Notes under the pieces: model-generated
The model's input: the letters and a program-made list of their open reading frames with translations, nothing else
What the model was told of the DNA's origin: nothing
Database searches by the model: none
Part shown: positions 11,803 to 20,657 of the stretch, in pieces
Layout of the letters: every line of letters starts with the position of its first letter
Numbering within the stretch: the stretch's first letter is position 1
DNA from: Rheinheimera salexigens
GTDB lineage: Bacteria; Pseudomonadota; Gammaproteobacteria; Enterobacterales; Alteromonadaceae
NCBI RefSeq assembly: GCF_001752395.1
Contig: NZ_MKEK01000001.1
Span: 2,735,607 to 2,799,606 of the forward strand
Length of the DNA stretch: 64,000 nt
Reading direction: 5' to 3'
Position numbers and translations under genes: made by a program

Positions 11803-14624
11803 TACATTCCTTTAGTTGCTAGTTTAGGTAAGTAATTTACTTTAACCTTATCTGCTATTATCGGCTGAGAAACAAAATCATCCAGTGCGTCCGCCAAATA
11901 ATCGTGCCAATATTGGCGGACTTGATTAAATCGAATAAAATCTTGCGCATTGTTCTCTGATTTAGGTAATACTTTGGTTAATACACTTAAAAAATAATTG
12001 GTGCTACCATAAAACAAATAAAATAGTAAATTATGCTTATCTGTGGACTCAGCTTTAATAAATTCCCACTGTTTATTAATAGATTCTTTGGCTTCTAGAA
12101 CCGTTGTTACTGGTTGAGCTACCAACTTCTGCCACTGTGAAATACTATCGCTAAGTAAATTCAAATCATAAAAATCTAAAATTGGTTTAGCAAACGCTGA
12201 TAAAGACTGAGAAAAATACAACTCTGATAAATAATGCTCTAAAGCTGTAGCTATATCAGTTATTTCATGACCCAACAATATATTATGCGGTGCTAATGCT
12301 ACTGCTCCTTTTATCATAGCGCCGTCACTACAATTATAGATTTCAACATCCGGTTGCATTGTGGCAATAACTTGCTCTAATACTTGGCGAGAAACATCAA
12401 ACTCTGGTTTAGTATAAACCAAGGGCCGAAAATTTCCTTTCACTGCCATAGCATTGCCATGAAAAGCTTTATAGTCATACACTTCTGCACCTGAAGAAGT
12501 ATAATAAGCGGAATGTTTAGAGTGATGTTGAGCTACATCGGTATAGCCTAAATCAACACCAAATAAGTAAATAGTTTTAAAGCCCATTTCCAACACATAA
12601 CTTAATACCATATTTGACACTGTCGGATATGCATAGGCTAACGATGCCACATCAAAACCGCGCTTTGCTAAAGCGGTTTGAAATAGCTGAGTCGAGGCTT
12701 CCCCACTTTTAAATGCTAGATAGCTTTGAGCAAAAAGACTGGCAGTATCTGGGTGTAAACCATTAACAGAGATAATCTTAATCCCTTTGAGGTAAGCCCT
12801 ATCATTAACTTGAGTGATCCAATCAAAAGTTGCTCTATTTTGCTCAACCTCAGCATGAAAGTCAGGTTGAATACCCAATTGATATAAAGATCGGATGGTT
12901 GTGCCACAACTTACTACAATTACTCTTGCTCGGTGCTCTTTAATATAGTCAATACTTTGATCTAAACTTGGTCCATTACCAATGATAAATACAGGGATAT
13001 TTTTCGCTGCTAAAGTATCAGTGACAGTACGATCTTTCTTCATAAACTTATGTTCAGTTTCTAAGCTGATATAAGTGTGAGCAATACCATAACGAGCATG
13101 ATCGTAATATTCCCCCATCGTTAGCACAACCTTGAGTTGCCGTTTTAAACTTTGTGCTGCATTTAATAACTCAGGGGAAAAATAACTTGAAAACATATAA
13201 GTATTAGCAATTGCGAAAGCGCCCACTTGATAAAACTGAGCCATAAAATCGGAGAAATATACTGTTCCATCTCCGCCTATATTCAAATAAATACGTTTGT
13301 TTTCTTTGTCGATACTAGTAAAAATGGCATCCCAATCAGTCACAAACAAGCTGGCATAAAAGAAATCTAAATTAGGTTCACATATATAGAGATTTTTGAT
13401 ATCGACTTTTTTAACTAATGTTTCTATTTGTTTGCCTAATGCAACCCCAAAAACAATTAATGAATCCACCTGCTCGGGTAAAGGATGTTGTTCATTTTTT
13501 AAATTTAAAAAAATTTGCTGCAGTTTATCTATATATTGATAATGGACAAAACTTTTAAATTTTTCACTCGATGCTAAACCAACCATCACATCATCTTTAA
13601 AAGGTTGCGCTAAATATTGCTCTATTAAGGCCGTAGATTCCGCTAGCAAATTATAATAAAGATATACGCGTCGTTCTTTATGCCATAAATTGCAATCGCC
13701 ATTTGGATATTCAACTAATTGCCAGCTACTAGGTTTATATTGGCTAAATAATTGGTAAATCTCTGGATAAAGACGAGAAAATGCTTGCATATTTTTCTCA
13801 TACCGCGCATTGATGCTGTTCGACAGTGGCACTTTTTTATCTAAATAACCTAAAACGTTATTAACGTGAGGTGCAACATAATCAATCGCTAGATTAAACC
13901 CTACAAATTGCCGGCCTGATAAAGATAATGCTGCTAAATCACCACTGTTTTGCAATAGGAATGCAAATACCTCATCAGAAACGGGATGGCATAAGTGACG
14001 GTAAAGATAAATTTTATCTAAACCAGTAATTAATCCTAATAGTTCTTTAATATCATTTACAATCGTTGTCGCTGCATTACCGAATTGAAATGATAACTGT
14101 GTTCCTTTACGGTTTGCTAAATCAAATAATTCTTGCCAATCAATACTGTAAATTGAGCATGCAACATTTTCTAAGTTAGGTTCATAAATAACTAGATAGC
14201 GAATAGCACTGTTTTTTAACAGCTCAATAACTTGATAACCTAAGCCAAAACCAAACATCATTAGGGCATCAACTTTAACAGGTAAAGGCTCGCAATCATT
14301 ATGCTCATTAACTGGCTGAACACTGACAAAAGGTGCATTTTGGATGAACTTTTGCACTTCTTGAATCATTTCTTGCTCTGGCGCCTGTTGATAAAGCACT
14401 CGCCCCGTATTGATATTAACTATATTTAATTGAGCAGTTTTGGTACAAAAAATTGAGTGTTTTGATGAGTTATACTGTTGAATTTTTGAACTTAGTGCAG
14501 GGTCGTACTCTTTAATAGCATTAAGGTTTTTGGTCCACCTCTGTTGAAGTAAAGGAGTAACCTGAGTTTCTAGCTGTTGTTGCCGCTCTTCATCATCAAG
14601 TTGGTAGTTAATAAATTTTAGCAT
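11802..14624 (-). CDS. maf: Motility-associated factor (Maf) flagellin glycosyltransferase with duplicated N-terminal module
   Basis: Predicted cytoplasmic transferase that moves nonulosonate from CMP-Pse to Ser/Thr of flagellin. The core DUF115/MptE-like domain starts with FIIGNGPSLD (about 546-555) and continues with VVSCGTTI and YLFGVDLGYT. Ahead of it, two copies of one module are visible: FGFGLGY (124-130), EPN (148-150), DW (162-163), and FGVALGK (392-398), EPN (416-418), DW (430-431), about 268 residues apart. At 940 residues it is longer than the usual 600-700 residue Maf. It lies between fliT-like and pseF and touches both. The reaction is inferred from family and context. Confidence 0.9.
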   Translation of the reverse strand: MLKFINYQLDDEERQQQLETQVTPLLQQRWTKNLNAIKEYDPALSSKIQQYNSSKHSIFCTKTAQLNIVNINTGRVLYQQAPEQEMIQEVQKFIQNAPFVSVQPVNEHNDCEPLPVKVDALMMFGFGLGYQVIELLKNSAIRYLVIYEPNLENVACSIYSIDWQELFDLANRKGTQLSFQFGNAATTIVNDIKELLGLITGLDKIYLYRHLCHPVSDEVFAFLLQNSGDLAALSLSGRQFVGFNLAIDYVAPHVNNVLGYLDKKVPLSNSINARYEKNMQAFSRLYPEIYQLFSQYKPSSWQLVEYPNGDCNLWHKERRVYLYYNLLAESTALIEQYLAQPFKDDVMVGLASSEKFKSFVHYQYIDKLQQIFLNLKNEQHPLPEQVDSLIVFGVALGKQIETLVKKVDIKNLYICEPNLDFFYASLFVTDWDAIFTSIDKENKRIYLNIGGDGTVYFSDFMAQFYQVGAFAIANTYMFSSYFSPELLNAAQSLKRQLKVVLTMGEYYDHARYGIAHTYISLETEHKFMKKDRTVTDTLAAKNIPVFIIGNGPSLDQSIDYIKEHRARVIVVSCGTTIRSLYQLGIQPDFHAEVEQNRATFDWITQVNDRAYLKGIKIISVNGLHPDTASLFAQSYLAFKSGEASTQLFQTALAKRGFDVASLAYAYPTVSNMVLSYVLEMGFKTIYLFGVDLGYTDVAQHHSKHSAYYTSSGAEVYDYKAFHGNAMAVKGNFRPLVYTKPEFDVSRQVLEQVIATMQPDVEIYNCSDGAMIKGAVALAPHNILLGHEITDIATALEHYLSELYFSQSLSAFAKPILDFYDLNLLSDSISQWQKLVAQPVTTVLEAKESINKQWEFIKAESTDKHNLLFYLFYGSTNYFLSVLTKVLPKSENNAQDFIRFNQVRQYWHDYLADALDDFVSQPIIADKVKVNYLPKLATKGM

Positions 14625-14642
14625 CTAATCCCTAGTTTTATA

Positions 14643-14951
14643 TTATTGATGAACGCTGTATTTCATTTCAACCTTTTTTCTTTGTTGTAATTGCATCATT
14701 TGATTAGCGACAGACTGTTGTTCTTTTTGCAATTTTTCTATCGTTACCGTTAGCCACTCTTGGTTGGTTATTAAAAAAGGCCTAATCTGTTCGGAACGGC
14801 TAATATTAGCAGCATTTATCGTTAATAAAGTATTGAATATAACCATTTTATTAATTATTTCAGCCACGTTATATTCTTTTGACTGTAGCAAAACATTTAT
14901 CTCACATTTGAGTAATGATATCTTGGATTTGAAATTATCAAGACTATCCAT
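14643..14951 (-). CDS. FliT-like flagellar chaperone (probable)
   Basis: 102 residues, highly helical and charged, without signal peptide. It occupies the place where fliT, the FliD chaperone, follows fliS in many flagellar clusters: fliS ends 11 bases upstream and maf starts 18 bases downstream. Sequence similarity to FliT cannot be proved by eye because FliT proteins are short and divergent, so the name rests on size, composition and position. Nothing in it suggests an enzyme. Confidence 0.6.
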   Translation of the reverse strand: MDSLDNFKSKISLLKCEINVLLQSKEYNVAEIINKMVIFNTLLTINAANISRSEQIRPFLITNQEWLTVTIEKLQKEQQSVANQMMQLQQRKKVEMKYSVHQ

Positions 14952-14962
14952 TAACCCGCTCC

Positions 14963-15379
14963 CTACGCTCTTTGGCTCTGTAATTCATAGCCATACTCAC
15001 GATCAGCAACTGAAATTTGATCCCACGCAGATTTTATTGTTAATAACAAGCCCATCACTTCGGTTATTTTTTCAACACTATTTTCAGTACTAGCTAAAAT
15101 AAGATGATTTAACATAAAGTCGTAAAGCGCCGCTAAGTTGTCGGAAATATCCGCAACCGCTTCCATATCTAATGACTTTTGCAATGCGCTAATAATAGCC
15201 ATTGCTTTTGAAAGAGTTTTTGACTTACCAGGAAAATCTTTACGTTCAATAAACCCCTTAGCTTTTGCTAGGTTTTCTAAAGCACCTTGCATTAACAACT
15301 GTATCACGCGATGCGGATCGGCAACGGCTAAATCATCTTTAACGCCGACTGCTTTATATGCTTTAATTCCGTAACTCAT
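14963..15379 (-). CDS. fliS: Flagellin export chaperone FliS
   Basis: Cytoplasmic chaperone that binds the disordered C-terminus of flagellin and keeps it unfolded until export. 138 residues, within the usual FliS range. The recognisable N-terminal stretch AYKAVGVKDDLAVADPHRVIQ-type (about 7-27) precedes the LMQGALENL helix, and the helical bundle follows. It sits between fliD and the fliT-like gene in a continuous minus-strand series, so the chaperone, cap and glycosylation genes are likely co-expressed. Confidence 0.92.
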   Translation of the reverse strand: MSYGIKAYKAVGVKDDLAVADPHRVIQLLMQGALENLAKAKGFIERKDFPGKSKTLSKAMAIISALQKSLDMEAVADISDNLAALYDFMLNHLILASTENSVEKITEVMGLLLTIKSAWDQISVADREYGYELQSQRA

Positions 15380-15418
15380 AGCTTGCTCTCCAAATATAGT
15401 ATGATAATCAAAATATCA

Positions 15419-16882
15419 TTATGTCTTATTAGTCGTACCAAATCCTGGCAAGCTGGATAATGCTGAAGCAACATTCGCCTGCGTTCGTTGCATTTCGGCA
15501 AGCAAAACATCTAATCCTTGGTACCGGCTACGTAATGATTTTTCGAAACTTTCTATATATCGGCTCGCTGCCTCAGAAGCTTTAGTATTATTTGCTATTT
15601 GGCTGTTGATTGATGATTCTTTGCTCGCAATAACGCCACCTGACTTATTAAACTCTTTAATAAAAGAATCAAGTTTAGTGATCAAACCAGACTCATTACC
15701 AAACATCTTACCTATAGCATCAAAATTTTCATCTAGTGCTTTATTAAAACGCATTTGGCCCGAAGTTTCGCTATATTCAGTAGAAGTATTAATTTCTAAT
15801 TTACCCTCTTTATTAAGAGTAACACCTAACGAATACAGTGAGTTCATTTGCGGGTCACTACCGCTTATAGTACTGCCCAAAATATTTCGCAGCTGCGACA
15901 TTATTGAGCCTGGTAAAGGGTCGCCTTTTAACGCACCGTTCGCGCCGGTAACCGATTGACCATCTGCACCTAGGGTTCTATTTTTGGTTAAATTAGCCAC
16001 CTGATCAACCAACTGATTGTAGCTGTCTAAAAAGGCTTTGATATTAGTTTTGGCAGCATCTTTATCAACATCAACATCTAACTTAGCATTATTACCCTCT
16101 GGGGTTTTAGCGACTACGGTTAAACTAATATCTTGTATCACATTATCAAATTTATTCGTTGCACTAGTTGCAATAATACCATCAATTTCAACAATGGCAT
16201 TTTGAGCTGCTTGCACAGAACTTAACCCTGCTGATACACCTGTGGGTTGGGTAGAAATAGCGTCTAATTCGGCATTGTCATTTGATATAACTAAATCATT
16301 GCCCTCACCGGTTTCTGATGAGTTTAAAACTAATTTAGTGCCAACACTGCCACCAGCATTAATAATATTGGCATTAACGCTAAAGTTAGCACTACTGTCA
16401 TTAATTTTTAATCTTAGCTGTTCTAAGGTCATACCAGCAGTAACATCAACATCAAAACTTTTGCTACCTGCAGTAAAGGTTAATTTACCATCGCTGGTAG
16501 CAATGACATCATCGGCACTGCTAAAAGCTAAATCAGCTGATTCTAACCGACTACCTTGGGCTATTTGATTTACTTTGATATCAAAGCTCGATGCCGACGC
16601 ATTGCTATTCGCTGTAGCTTCAATAAATGACTTGCCTTCGATTGGCTGAGTAACCAATGCTGAACGCTGTTTAAACTTATCACCACTTAGTTTGTTTGCC
16701 GCATCTTGAAATGCAGATAGAGCAGACTTAAGTTTGCCGACTCCAGACAACGATGCATCTAAAGTTGCTTTGGTTTTATTAATTCTGCCAAATCGAATTT
16801 CTCGTTCACTATTTACGAAACTAGTGACTAAATCCTCTAAAGGTAAGCCAGATGCTGCACCTAAGAAATTAATATTTGCCAT
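15419..16882 (-). CDS. fliD: Flagellar filament cap protein FliD
   Basis: Hook-associated protein 2, which forms the cap under which flagellin polymerises. 487 residues. The N-terminal D0/D1 domain starts NINFLGAASGLPLEDLV. The central part has Ala/Ser/Asn-rich beta domains, including GMTLEQLRLKIND. The C-terminal coiled coil contains IESFEKSLRSRYQGLDVLLAEM and ends in the short conserved tail before the stop. There are 32 bases to flaG upstream and 39 to fliS downstream. A typical full-length protein with no anomalies. Confidence 0.95.
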   Translation of the reverse strand: MANINFLGAASGLPLEDLVTSFVNSEREIRFGRINKTKATLDASLSGVGKLKSALSAFQDAANKLSGDKFKQRSALVTQPIEGKSFIEATANSNASASSFDIKVNQIAQGSRLESADLAFSSADDVIATSDGKLTFTAGSKSFDVDVTAGMTLEQLRLKINDSSANFSVNANIINAGGSVGTKLVLNSSETGEGNDLVISNDNAELDAISTQPTGVSAGLSSVQAAQNAIVEIDGIIATSATNKFDNVIQDISLTVVAKTPEGNNAKLDVDVDKDAAKTNIKAFLDSYNQLVDQVANLTKNRTLGADGQSVTGANGALKGDPLPGSIMSQLRNILGSTISGSDPQMNSLYSLGVTLNKEGKLEINTSTEYSETSGQMRFNKALDENFDAIGKMFGNESGLITKLDSFIKEFNKSGGVIASKESSINSQIANNTKASEAASRYIESFEKSLRSRYQGLDVLLAEMQRTQANVASALSSLPGFGTTNKT

Positions 16883-16914
16883 AGCAACCTCATTGTTCGA
16901 TTAATATATATCAC

Positions 16915-17325
16915 TTACACTTTACGATTAACTAGTAAACCCAGCGACTGCCCCATCTCTTGTTGCAACTTCTTAATATCTTGGGAGACTTTCAATAATT
17001 CTTCAGTCGGTATTTGTCGGATCACTTGTTCTGTATTTTTATCTAGAACGGTTACCACTGTACGGCCGGAATCTTCATCTAGTTTAAAGGTTAAAGCGCG
17101 CTGCTGAAACACTGCGGCTTGATTTACAACATCAAGCGCTTGTTCAACTTCATTATCACTGGGCTTTACACCGGCCTCAACTGACTCTATTTCTGCTGAA
17201 TAATGCGACTTTTCTACAGTAGTTACTGTAGCATTTTTTGTCGCTAAACTTGCATCCCTTATCAAATTAATATCTGTCTTAGAGTTTAAATTGCTTAGCA
17301 TTGAGGTATTACTTACATTATCCAT
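16915..17325 (-). CDS. flaG: Flagellar protein FlaG
   Basis: Small protein of polar flagellar clusters thought to influence filament length. About 136 residues. The variable N-terminus is followed by the conserved FlaG block (LTFKLDEDSGRTVVTVLDK, then QVIRQIPTEELL) and a C-terminal helix ending LGLLVNRKV. A TTG at 17337 would extend it by four residues. ATG at 17325 is preferred because GGGGA lies five bases upstream. It follows flagellin gene 1 across a leaky-looking terminator, so it may be both read through and transcribed separately. Confidence 0.9.
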   Translation of the reverse strand: MDNVSNTSMLSNLNSKTDINLIRDASLATKNATVTTVEKSHYSAEIESVEAGVKPSDNEVEQALDVVNQAAVFQQRALTFKLDEDSGRTVVTVLDKNTEQVIRQIPTEELLKVSQDIKKLQQEMGQSLGLLVNRKV

Positions 17326-17354
17326 AACTTTCCCCAAAAAAATAAAGTAAAACT

Positions 17355-17376
17355 AAGAGAGGCTAAAGCCCCCCTT
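17355..17376 (-). terminator. Terminator/attenuator between flagellin 1 and flaG
   Basis: The minus strand forms AAGGGGGGC-TTTA-GCCTCTCTT, a nine-pair stem with two G-T wobbles and a tetraloop. A T-rich tract follows, including TTTTTTT near 17331-17337. It would end or reduce flagellin transcription before flaG. Confidence 0.6.
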
Positions 17377-17390
17377 AATTTATTTGCTGC

Positions 17391-18215
17391 TTAGCCTAAT
17401 AGTGATAAGGCTGCTTGTGGCCGTTGATTAGCCTGAGCTAATATCGTCTGGCTAGTCTGTTGTAAAATTTGTTGCCGAGTTAATTCTGCAGTTTCTTTAG
17501 CAAAGTCGGTATCACGAATACGACTCCGGGCGCCAGAAACGTTTTCAGAAATATTGGCTAAGTTACGAATAGTAGATTGAAACCGATTTTGCACCGCACC
17601 TAAATCAGCCCGTTTACCATCTATAGCTTTTATCGCACTATCTATTAAAGCTAAAGCACCAGAAGCACCAGCAACAGTTGAAATAGTTAATGCTTCAATA
17701 CCTAAACCTTTTGCGCCAAAACCATCAGTTCTTGATAAGTTAACACTAATATTTTGGTTAGCGTTGGCACCCACTAAAAACTTAGCTGAAAAAGCGCCGG
17801 CTAATAAGTTCTGATCACCAAACTGAGTGGTTGTGGCAATTCGACTCATTTCTAGTTTTAAAGCTGTAACTTCTTTTTGCAACGCATTGCGATCATCGTC
17901 ACCATTAATACCATTTTGAGACTGAATAGCTAAAGTCCTAATACGTTGTAATGAATTAGTAATTTCATCCATCGCACCTTCAGCGACTTGCGCTAATGAA
18001 ATGCCGTCGTTAGCATTTCGCCCTGCTTGATCCAATCCATTAATTTGGCTGGTTAAACGGTTTGAAATTTGTAAGCCAGCCGCATCATCAGCCGCACTGT
18101 TAATCCGCATACCTGATGAAAGACGTTTAAAAGCAGTATCTAATGCTGAGCCAGAATTTAATAATTGACGCTGCGCATTTAGCGACGAAGTATTGGTGTT
18201 AACAAATAAAGCCAT
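17391..18215 (-). CDS. fliC: Flagellin 1
   Basis: Major filament protein, 274 residues. It has only the conserved D0/D1 N-terminal part (ALFVNTNTSSLNAQRQ, RLSSGMRINSAADDAAGLQI) and C-terminal part (SRIRDTDFAKETAELTRQQI, ending AALSLLG), with a very short central segment, so no D2/D3 domains. It is almost identical to flagellin 2 at 18499-19326. Differences cluster at residues 18-23 and about 180-215. The Ser/Thr-rich centre would be the likely site of Maf/Pse glycosylation. It has its own sigma28 promoter and an AAGGAG ribosome binding site. Confidence 0.95.
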   Translation of the reverse strand: MALFVNTNTSSLNAQRQLLNSGSALDTAFKRLSSGMRINSAADDAAGLQISNRLTSQINGLDQAGRNANDGISLAQVAEGAMDEITNSLQRIRTLAIQSQNGINGDDDRNALQKEVTALKLEMSRIATTTQFGDQNLLAGAFSAKFLVGANANQNISVNLSRTDGFGAKGLGIEALTISTVAGASGALALIDSAIKAIDGKRADLGAVQNRFQSTIRNLANISENVSGARSRIRDTDFAKETAELTRQQILQQTSQTILAQANQRPQAALSLLG

Positions 18216-18227
18216 GAGTCACTCCTT

Positions 18228-18316
18228 AGTTTTTAGCTTAATTTAAATACTAAAAACTATAATTTTTTGTCATTACAAGCGGGATATCCCGTTAATTTAA
18301 CCAAGCTGCAACTTGG
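18228..18316 (-). promoter_or_regulatory. Structured 5' untranslated region of flagellin 1
   Basis: Between the sigma28 promoter and the start codon the leader holds three inverted repeats. They are CCAAG-N6-CTTGG (18301-18316), the perfect 12-base palindrome CGGGATATCCCG (18280-18291), and AGTTTTTAG-N13-CTAAAAACT (18228-18236/18250-18258). The last ends immediately before the AAGGAG ribosome binding site. A role in mRNA stability or translational control is inference. Confidence 0.45.
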
Positions 18317-18326
18317 CTTATACAAG

Positions 18327-18353
18327 CTATCGGCTTCATTTTTATTAACTTTA
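18327..18353 (-). promoter_or_regulatory. Sigma28 promoter of flagellin 1
   Basis: The minus strand reads TAAAG-N16-CGATAG, with GCCGATAG as the full -10 element. This matches the FliA consensus TAAAGTTT-N11-GCCGATAA at exact spacing. It lies about 110 bases upstream of the flagellin 1 start codon. Confidence 0.9.
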
Positions 18354-18392
18354 GTTTTTTTATTTAATTTTGTATTTTTTGTTATTTAGTAC

Positions 18393-18430
18393 AAAAAATA
18401 CAAAGCCACCTTAAGGTGGCTTTGTATTTT
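18393..18430 (-). terminator. Intrinsic terminator of flagellin 2
   Basis: A perfect 16-base stem (18395-18410 with 18415-18430) closes a four-base loop TTAA, and the minus strand continues with TTTTTT. It lies 68 bases after the flagellin 2 stop and separates the two flagellin units. Confidence 0.9.
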
Positions 18431-18498
18431 ACGAGTCACTCCACTACTGTAATACTGACTATAATTGCTCTAGCAATTTATAGTCAGTTACCTATTAA

Positions 18499-19326
18499 TT
18501 ATCCTTGTAATAAGCTTAGTGCAGCTTGTGGCCGCTGATTAGCTTGCGCTAAAATTGTTTGGCTAGTCTGTTGCAAAATCTGTTGACGAGTTAACTCTGC
18601 AGTTTCTTTAGCAAAATCAGTATCGCGAATTCGACTGCGAGCGCCTGAGACGTTCTCAGAAATATTCGCTAAGTTACGAATAGTAGATTGGAACCGATTT
18701 TGCACTGCACCTAAATCTGCCCGTTTGCTATCTACAGCTTTAATTGCACTGTCTACGAGGGCTAGCGCGGCTGAAGCTCCACCAACAGTTGAAACAGTTA
18801 ACGCTGTTATGCCTAGTCCTAAAGCTCCAAAACCGTCCGTTCTGGATAAGTTAACACTAATATTTTGATTGGCATTGGCTCCAACTAAAAACTTAGCAGA
18901 AAAAGTACCGGCTAATAAGTTCTGATCACCAAATTGGGTGGTTGTAGCAATCCGACTCATTTCAGTTTTTAATGCTAACACTTCTTTTTGTAACGCATTA
19001 CGATCTTCATCACCATTAATACCATTTTGGGATTGAATCGCTAACGTCCGAATGCGTTGTAATGAGTTAGTAATTTCATCCATTGCGCCTTCAGCGACTT
19101 GCGCTAAAGAAATACCATCGTTAGCATTACGTCCAGCTTGGTCTAAGCCGTTTATTTGGCTAGTTAAACGATTACTAATTTGTAGACCAGCCGCATCATC
19201 AGCCGCACTATTAATCCGCATACCTGATGATAAACGTTTAAATGCAGTGTCTAATGCGTTACCCGAATTAATCATTTGACGCTGTGCATTCAATGAAGAT
19301 GTATTAGTGTTAACGAATAATGCCAT
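18499..19326 (-). CDS. fliC: Flagellin 2
   Basis: Second flagellin, 275 residues, a close tandem duplicate of flagellin 1. The N- and C-terminal D0/D1 segments are the same. Changes lie in QRQMINSGNALD near the N-terminus, in the short centre (ALGLGITALTVSTV) and in one extra residue at the C-terminus (LLQG). It has a separate sigma28 promoter and a strong terminator, so the two copies can be expressed independently. The start is supported by AAGGAG eight bases upstream. Confidence 0.95.
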   Translation of the reverse strand: MALFVNTNTSSLNAQRQMINSGNALDTAFKRLSSGMRINSAADDAAGLQISNRLTSQINGLDQAGRNANDGISLAQVAEGAMDEITNSLQRIRTLAIQSQNGINGDEDRNALQKEVLALKTEMSRIATTTQFGDQNLLAGTFSAKFLVGANANQNISVNLSRTDGFGALGLGITALTVSTVGGASAALALVDSAIKAVDSKRADLGAVQNRFQSTIRNLANISENVSGARSRIRDTDFAKETAELTRQQILQQTSQTILAQANQRPQAALSLLQG

Positions 19327-19395
19327 GATGTTGCTCCTTGGATATAATAACTTTAGCGTAGAGTCTTATTAGCGACTAAATGCCTGATACTATAT

Positions 19396-19422
19396 ATATC
19401 GTTCAACTCGGCTTTTTCTTTA
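19396..19422 (-). promoter_or_regulatory. Sigma28 promoter of flagellin 2
   Basis: The minus strand reads TAAAG-N16-CGATAT at exact FliA spacing, about 70 bases upstream of the flagellin 2 start. The -10 half (AACGATAT) is weaker than in flagellin 1 (GCCGATAG), so the two copies may differ in strength. Confidence 0.8.
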
Positions 19423-19517
19423 GCTCTTTTTTTAGAATAAATACAAAATAACTAAAGTCCGTATCTTAATGAGCATTTACGAAATACTTTTAGTCTTAAT
19501 CTGAATTGGAAACCTTT

Positions 19518-20576
19518 ATGAGTAAAGTCAATACCTACGAGGCATTATCACAAGCTTTTAATGACATGAAACAACAAGAATCCTTGTATCAGCCTTCAAC
19601 ATTTTGGGCTAAAGCCTCACTAAATATTGCCCAAGCTGTTCAACAACATGGCATGGATAACTTTAGGGCTTTACCTGAAGCTTTAGGCTTTTTCGTGCCC
19701 ACTTTTGGTGTACCAGGTAATAGCTTTACTGCTGAAATGCAGCAAACGATATTAGATTCATTCATTCAGCAGTATCCTGAAGCAATAAAAGCGCAAAAAT
19801 CTTTAGAGCTGTGCTTAAATGGTTATCAAGCCGCATTAGCTGATTATCGGGTTTTTGTCGCCGCTAACGATACTGATACATTACCTGCAATACATCTTTT
19901 TTCAGAGTCTGATTATGGCAAACCAATAGAGCAGTTTGAATTTGATAATAAAATGTATAGCCGTTCTTCACTTAACTATTTGTTAGGCCTTACACTGCTC
20001 AAGCAATATATAGATATAGAGATCAAAACGGTACTTGAAATAGGAGGCGGATTTGGCTCCTTAGGCGAAATTTTAGCCAAGAGTAATATTGACCAGCTGC
20101 GCTATATTGATATAGATATTCCGCCAACCTCTTGTATAGCAGAGTCATATTTACGCGAGGCGGTTCCGGCTGAACAAATTACCGGCTATATGGATACAAA
20201 AAATTTAACAACTATTGATATTAACCAGTTATCCAGCCTATCTGTGCTAACTAGTTGGCAATTACCGAAAGTTATTGGCCAAGTTGATTTGTTTGTTAAT
20301 TTTATCTCGTTTCAAGAAATGGAGCCGCATATAGTTCAAAATTATTTAAACCATGTCGATAGATTGCAGACCAAGTGGATTTTATTGAGAAATATTAAAG
20401 AAGGTAAGCAAGTTAAATTAAACCCAGAAGATCTTGGTGTGGAGCAACCTATTTTAACCGACGACTATATTGATATGTTACCAAACTATCAGTTAGTTAC
20501 CCGTCAAGTTTTACCGTTTGGCTTTAAAACTGTCGACAATTTTCATTCGGAATTATTGCTGTTTAAACGCAAATAA
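19518..20576 (+). CDS. Putative sugar O-methyltransferase
   Basis: About 352 residues. The N-terminal helical part contains TFWAKASLNIAQAVQQ and FFVPTFGVPGNSF. The SAM-binding domain has motif I VLEIGGGFGSLGEIL followed by the acidic motif YIDIDIPP. This arrangement resembles the putative sugar O-methyltransferase family seen in surface-glycan clusters. ATG at 19518, with GGA nearby, is preferred over an upstream TTG. It is transcribed divergently from flagellin 2 and converges with flgL. Methylation of the flagellin nonulosonate is a reasonable guess from position, not shown by sequence. Confidence 0.75.
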   Translation: MSKVNTYEALSQAFNDMKQQESLYQPSTFWAKASLNIAQAVQQHGMDNFRALPEALGFFVPTFGVPGNSFTAEMQQTILDSFIQQYPEAIKAQKSLELCLNGYQAALADYRVFVAANDTDTLPAIHLFSESDYGKPIEQFEFDNKMYSRSSLNYLLGLTLLKQYIDIEIKTVLEIGGGFGSLGEILAKSNIDQLRYIDIDIPPTSCIAESYLREAVPAEQITGYMDTKNLTTIDINQLSSLSVLTSWQLPKVIGQVDLFVNFISFQEMEPHIVQNYLNHVDRLQTKWILLRNIKEGKQVKLNPEDLGVEQPILTDDYIDMLPNYQLVTRQVLPFGFKTVDNFHSELLLFKRK

Positions 20577-20585
20577 CCCTCATTA

Positions 20586-20618
20586 TTGCAGCTAGTTAGC
20601 ACGCTTAACTAGCTGCAA
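20586..20618. terminator. Long hairpin between convergent methyltransferase and flgL
   Basis: A perfect 13-base stem, TTGCAGCTAGTTA paired with TAACTAGCTGCAA, with a seven-base loop. It lies in the 80-base gap between two convergent 3' ends. There is no clear T-run on either strand, so its terminator role is inferred from position. Confidence 0.5.
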
Positions 20619-20657
20619 AGTTTGCACCTGTAAGTATCAATCAATATAGTTCAATTT

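Noticed and set aside
14764..15093. 109-codon plus-strand reading frame opposite fliS and the fliT-like gene
   Set aside because: Antisense to conserved flagellar genes, no ribosome binding site, low-complexity composition.
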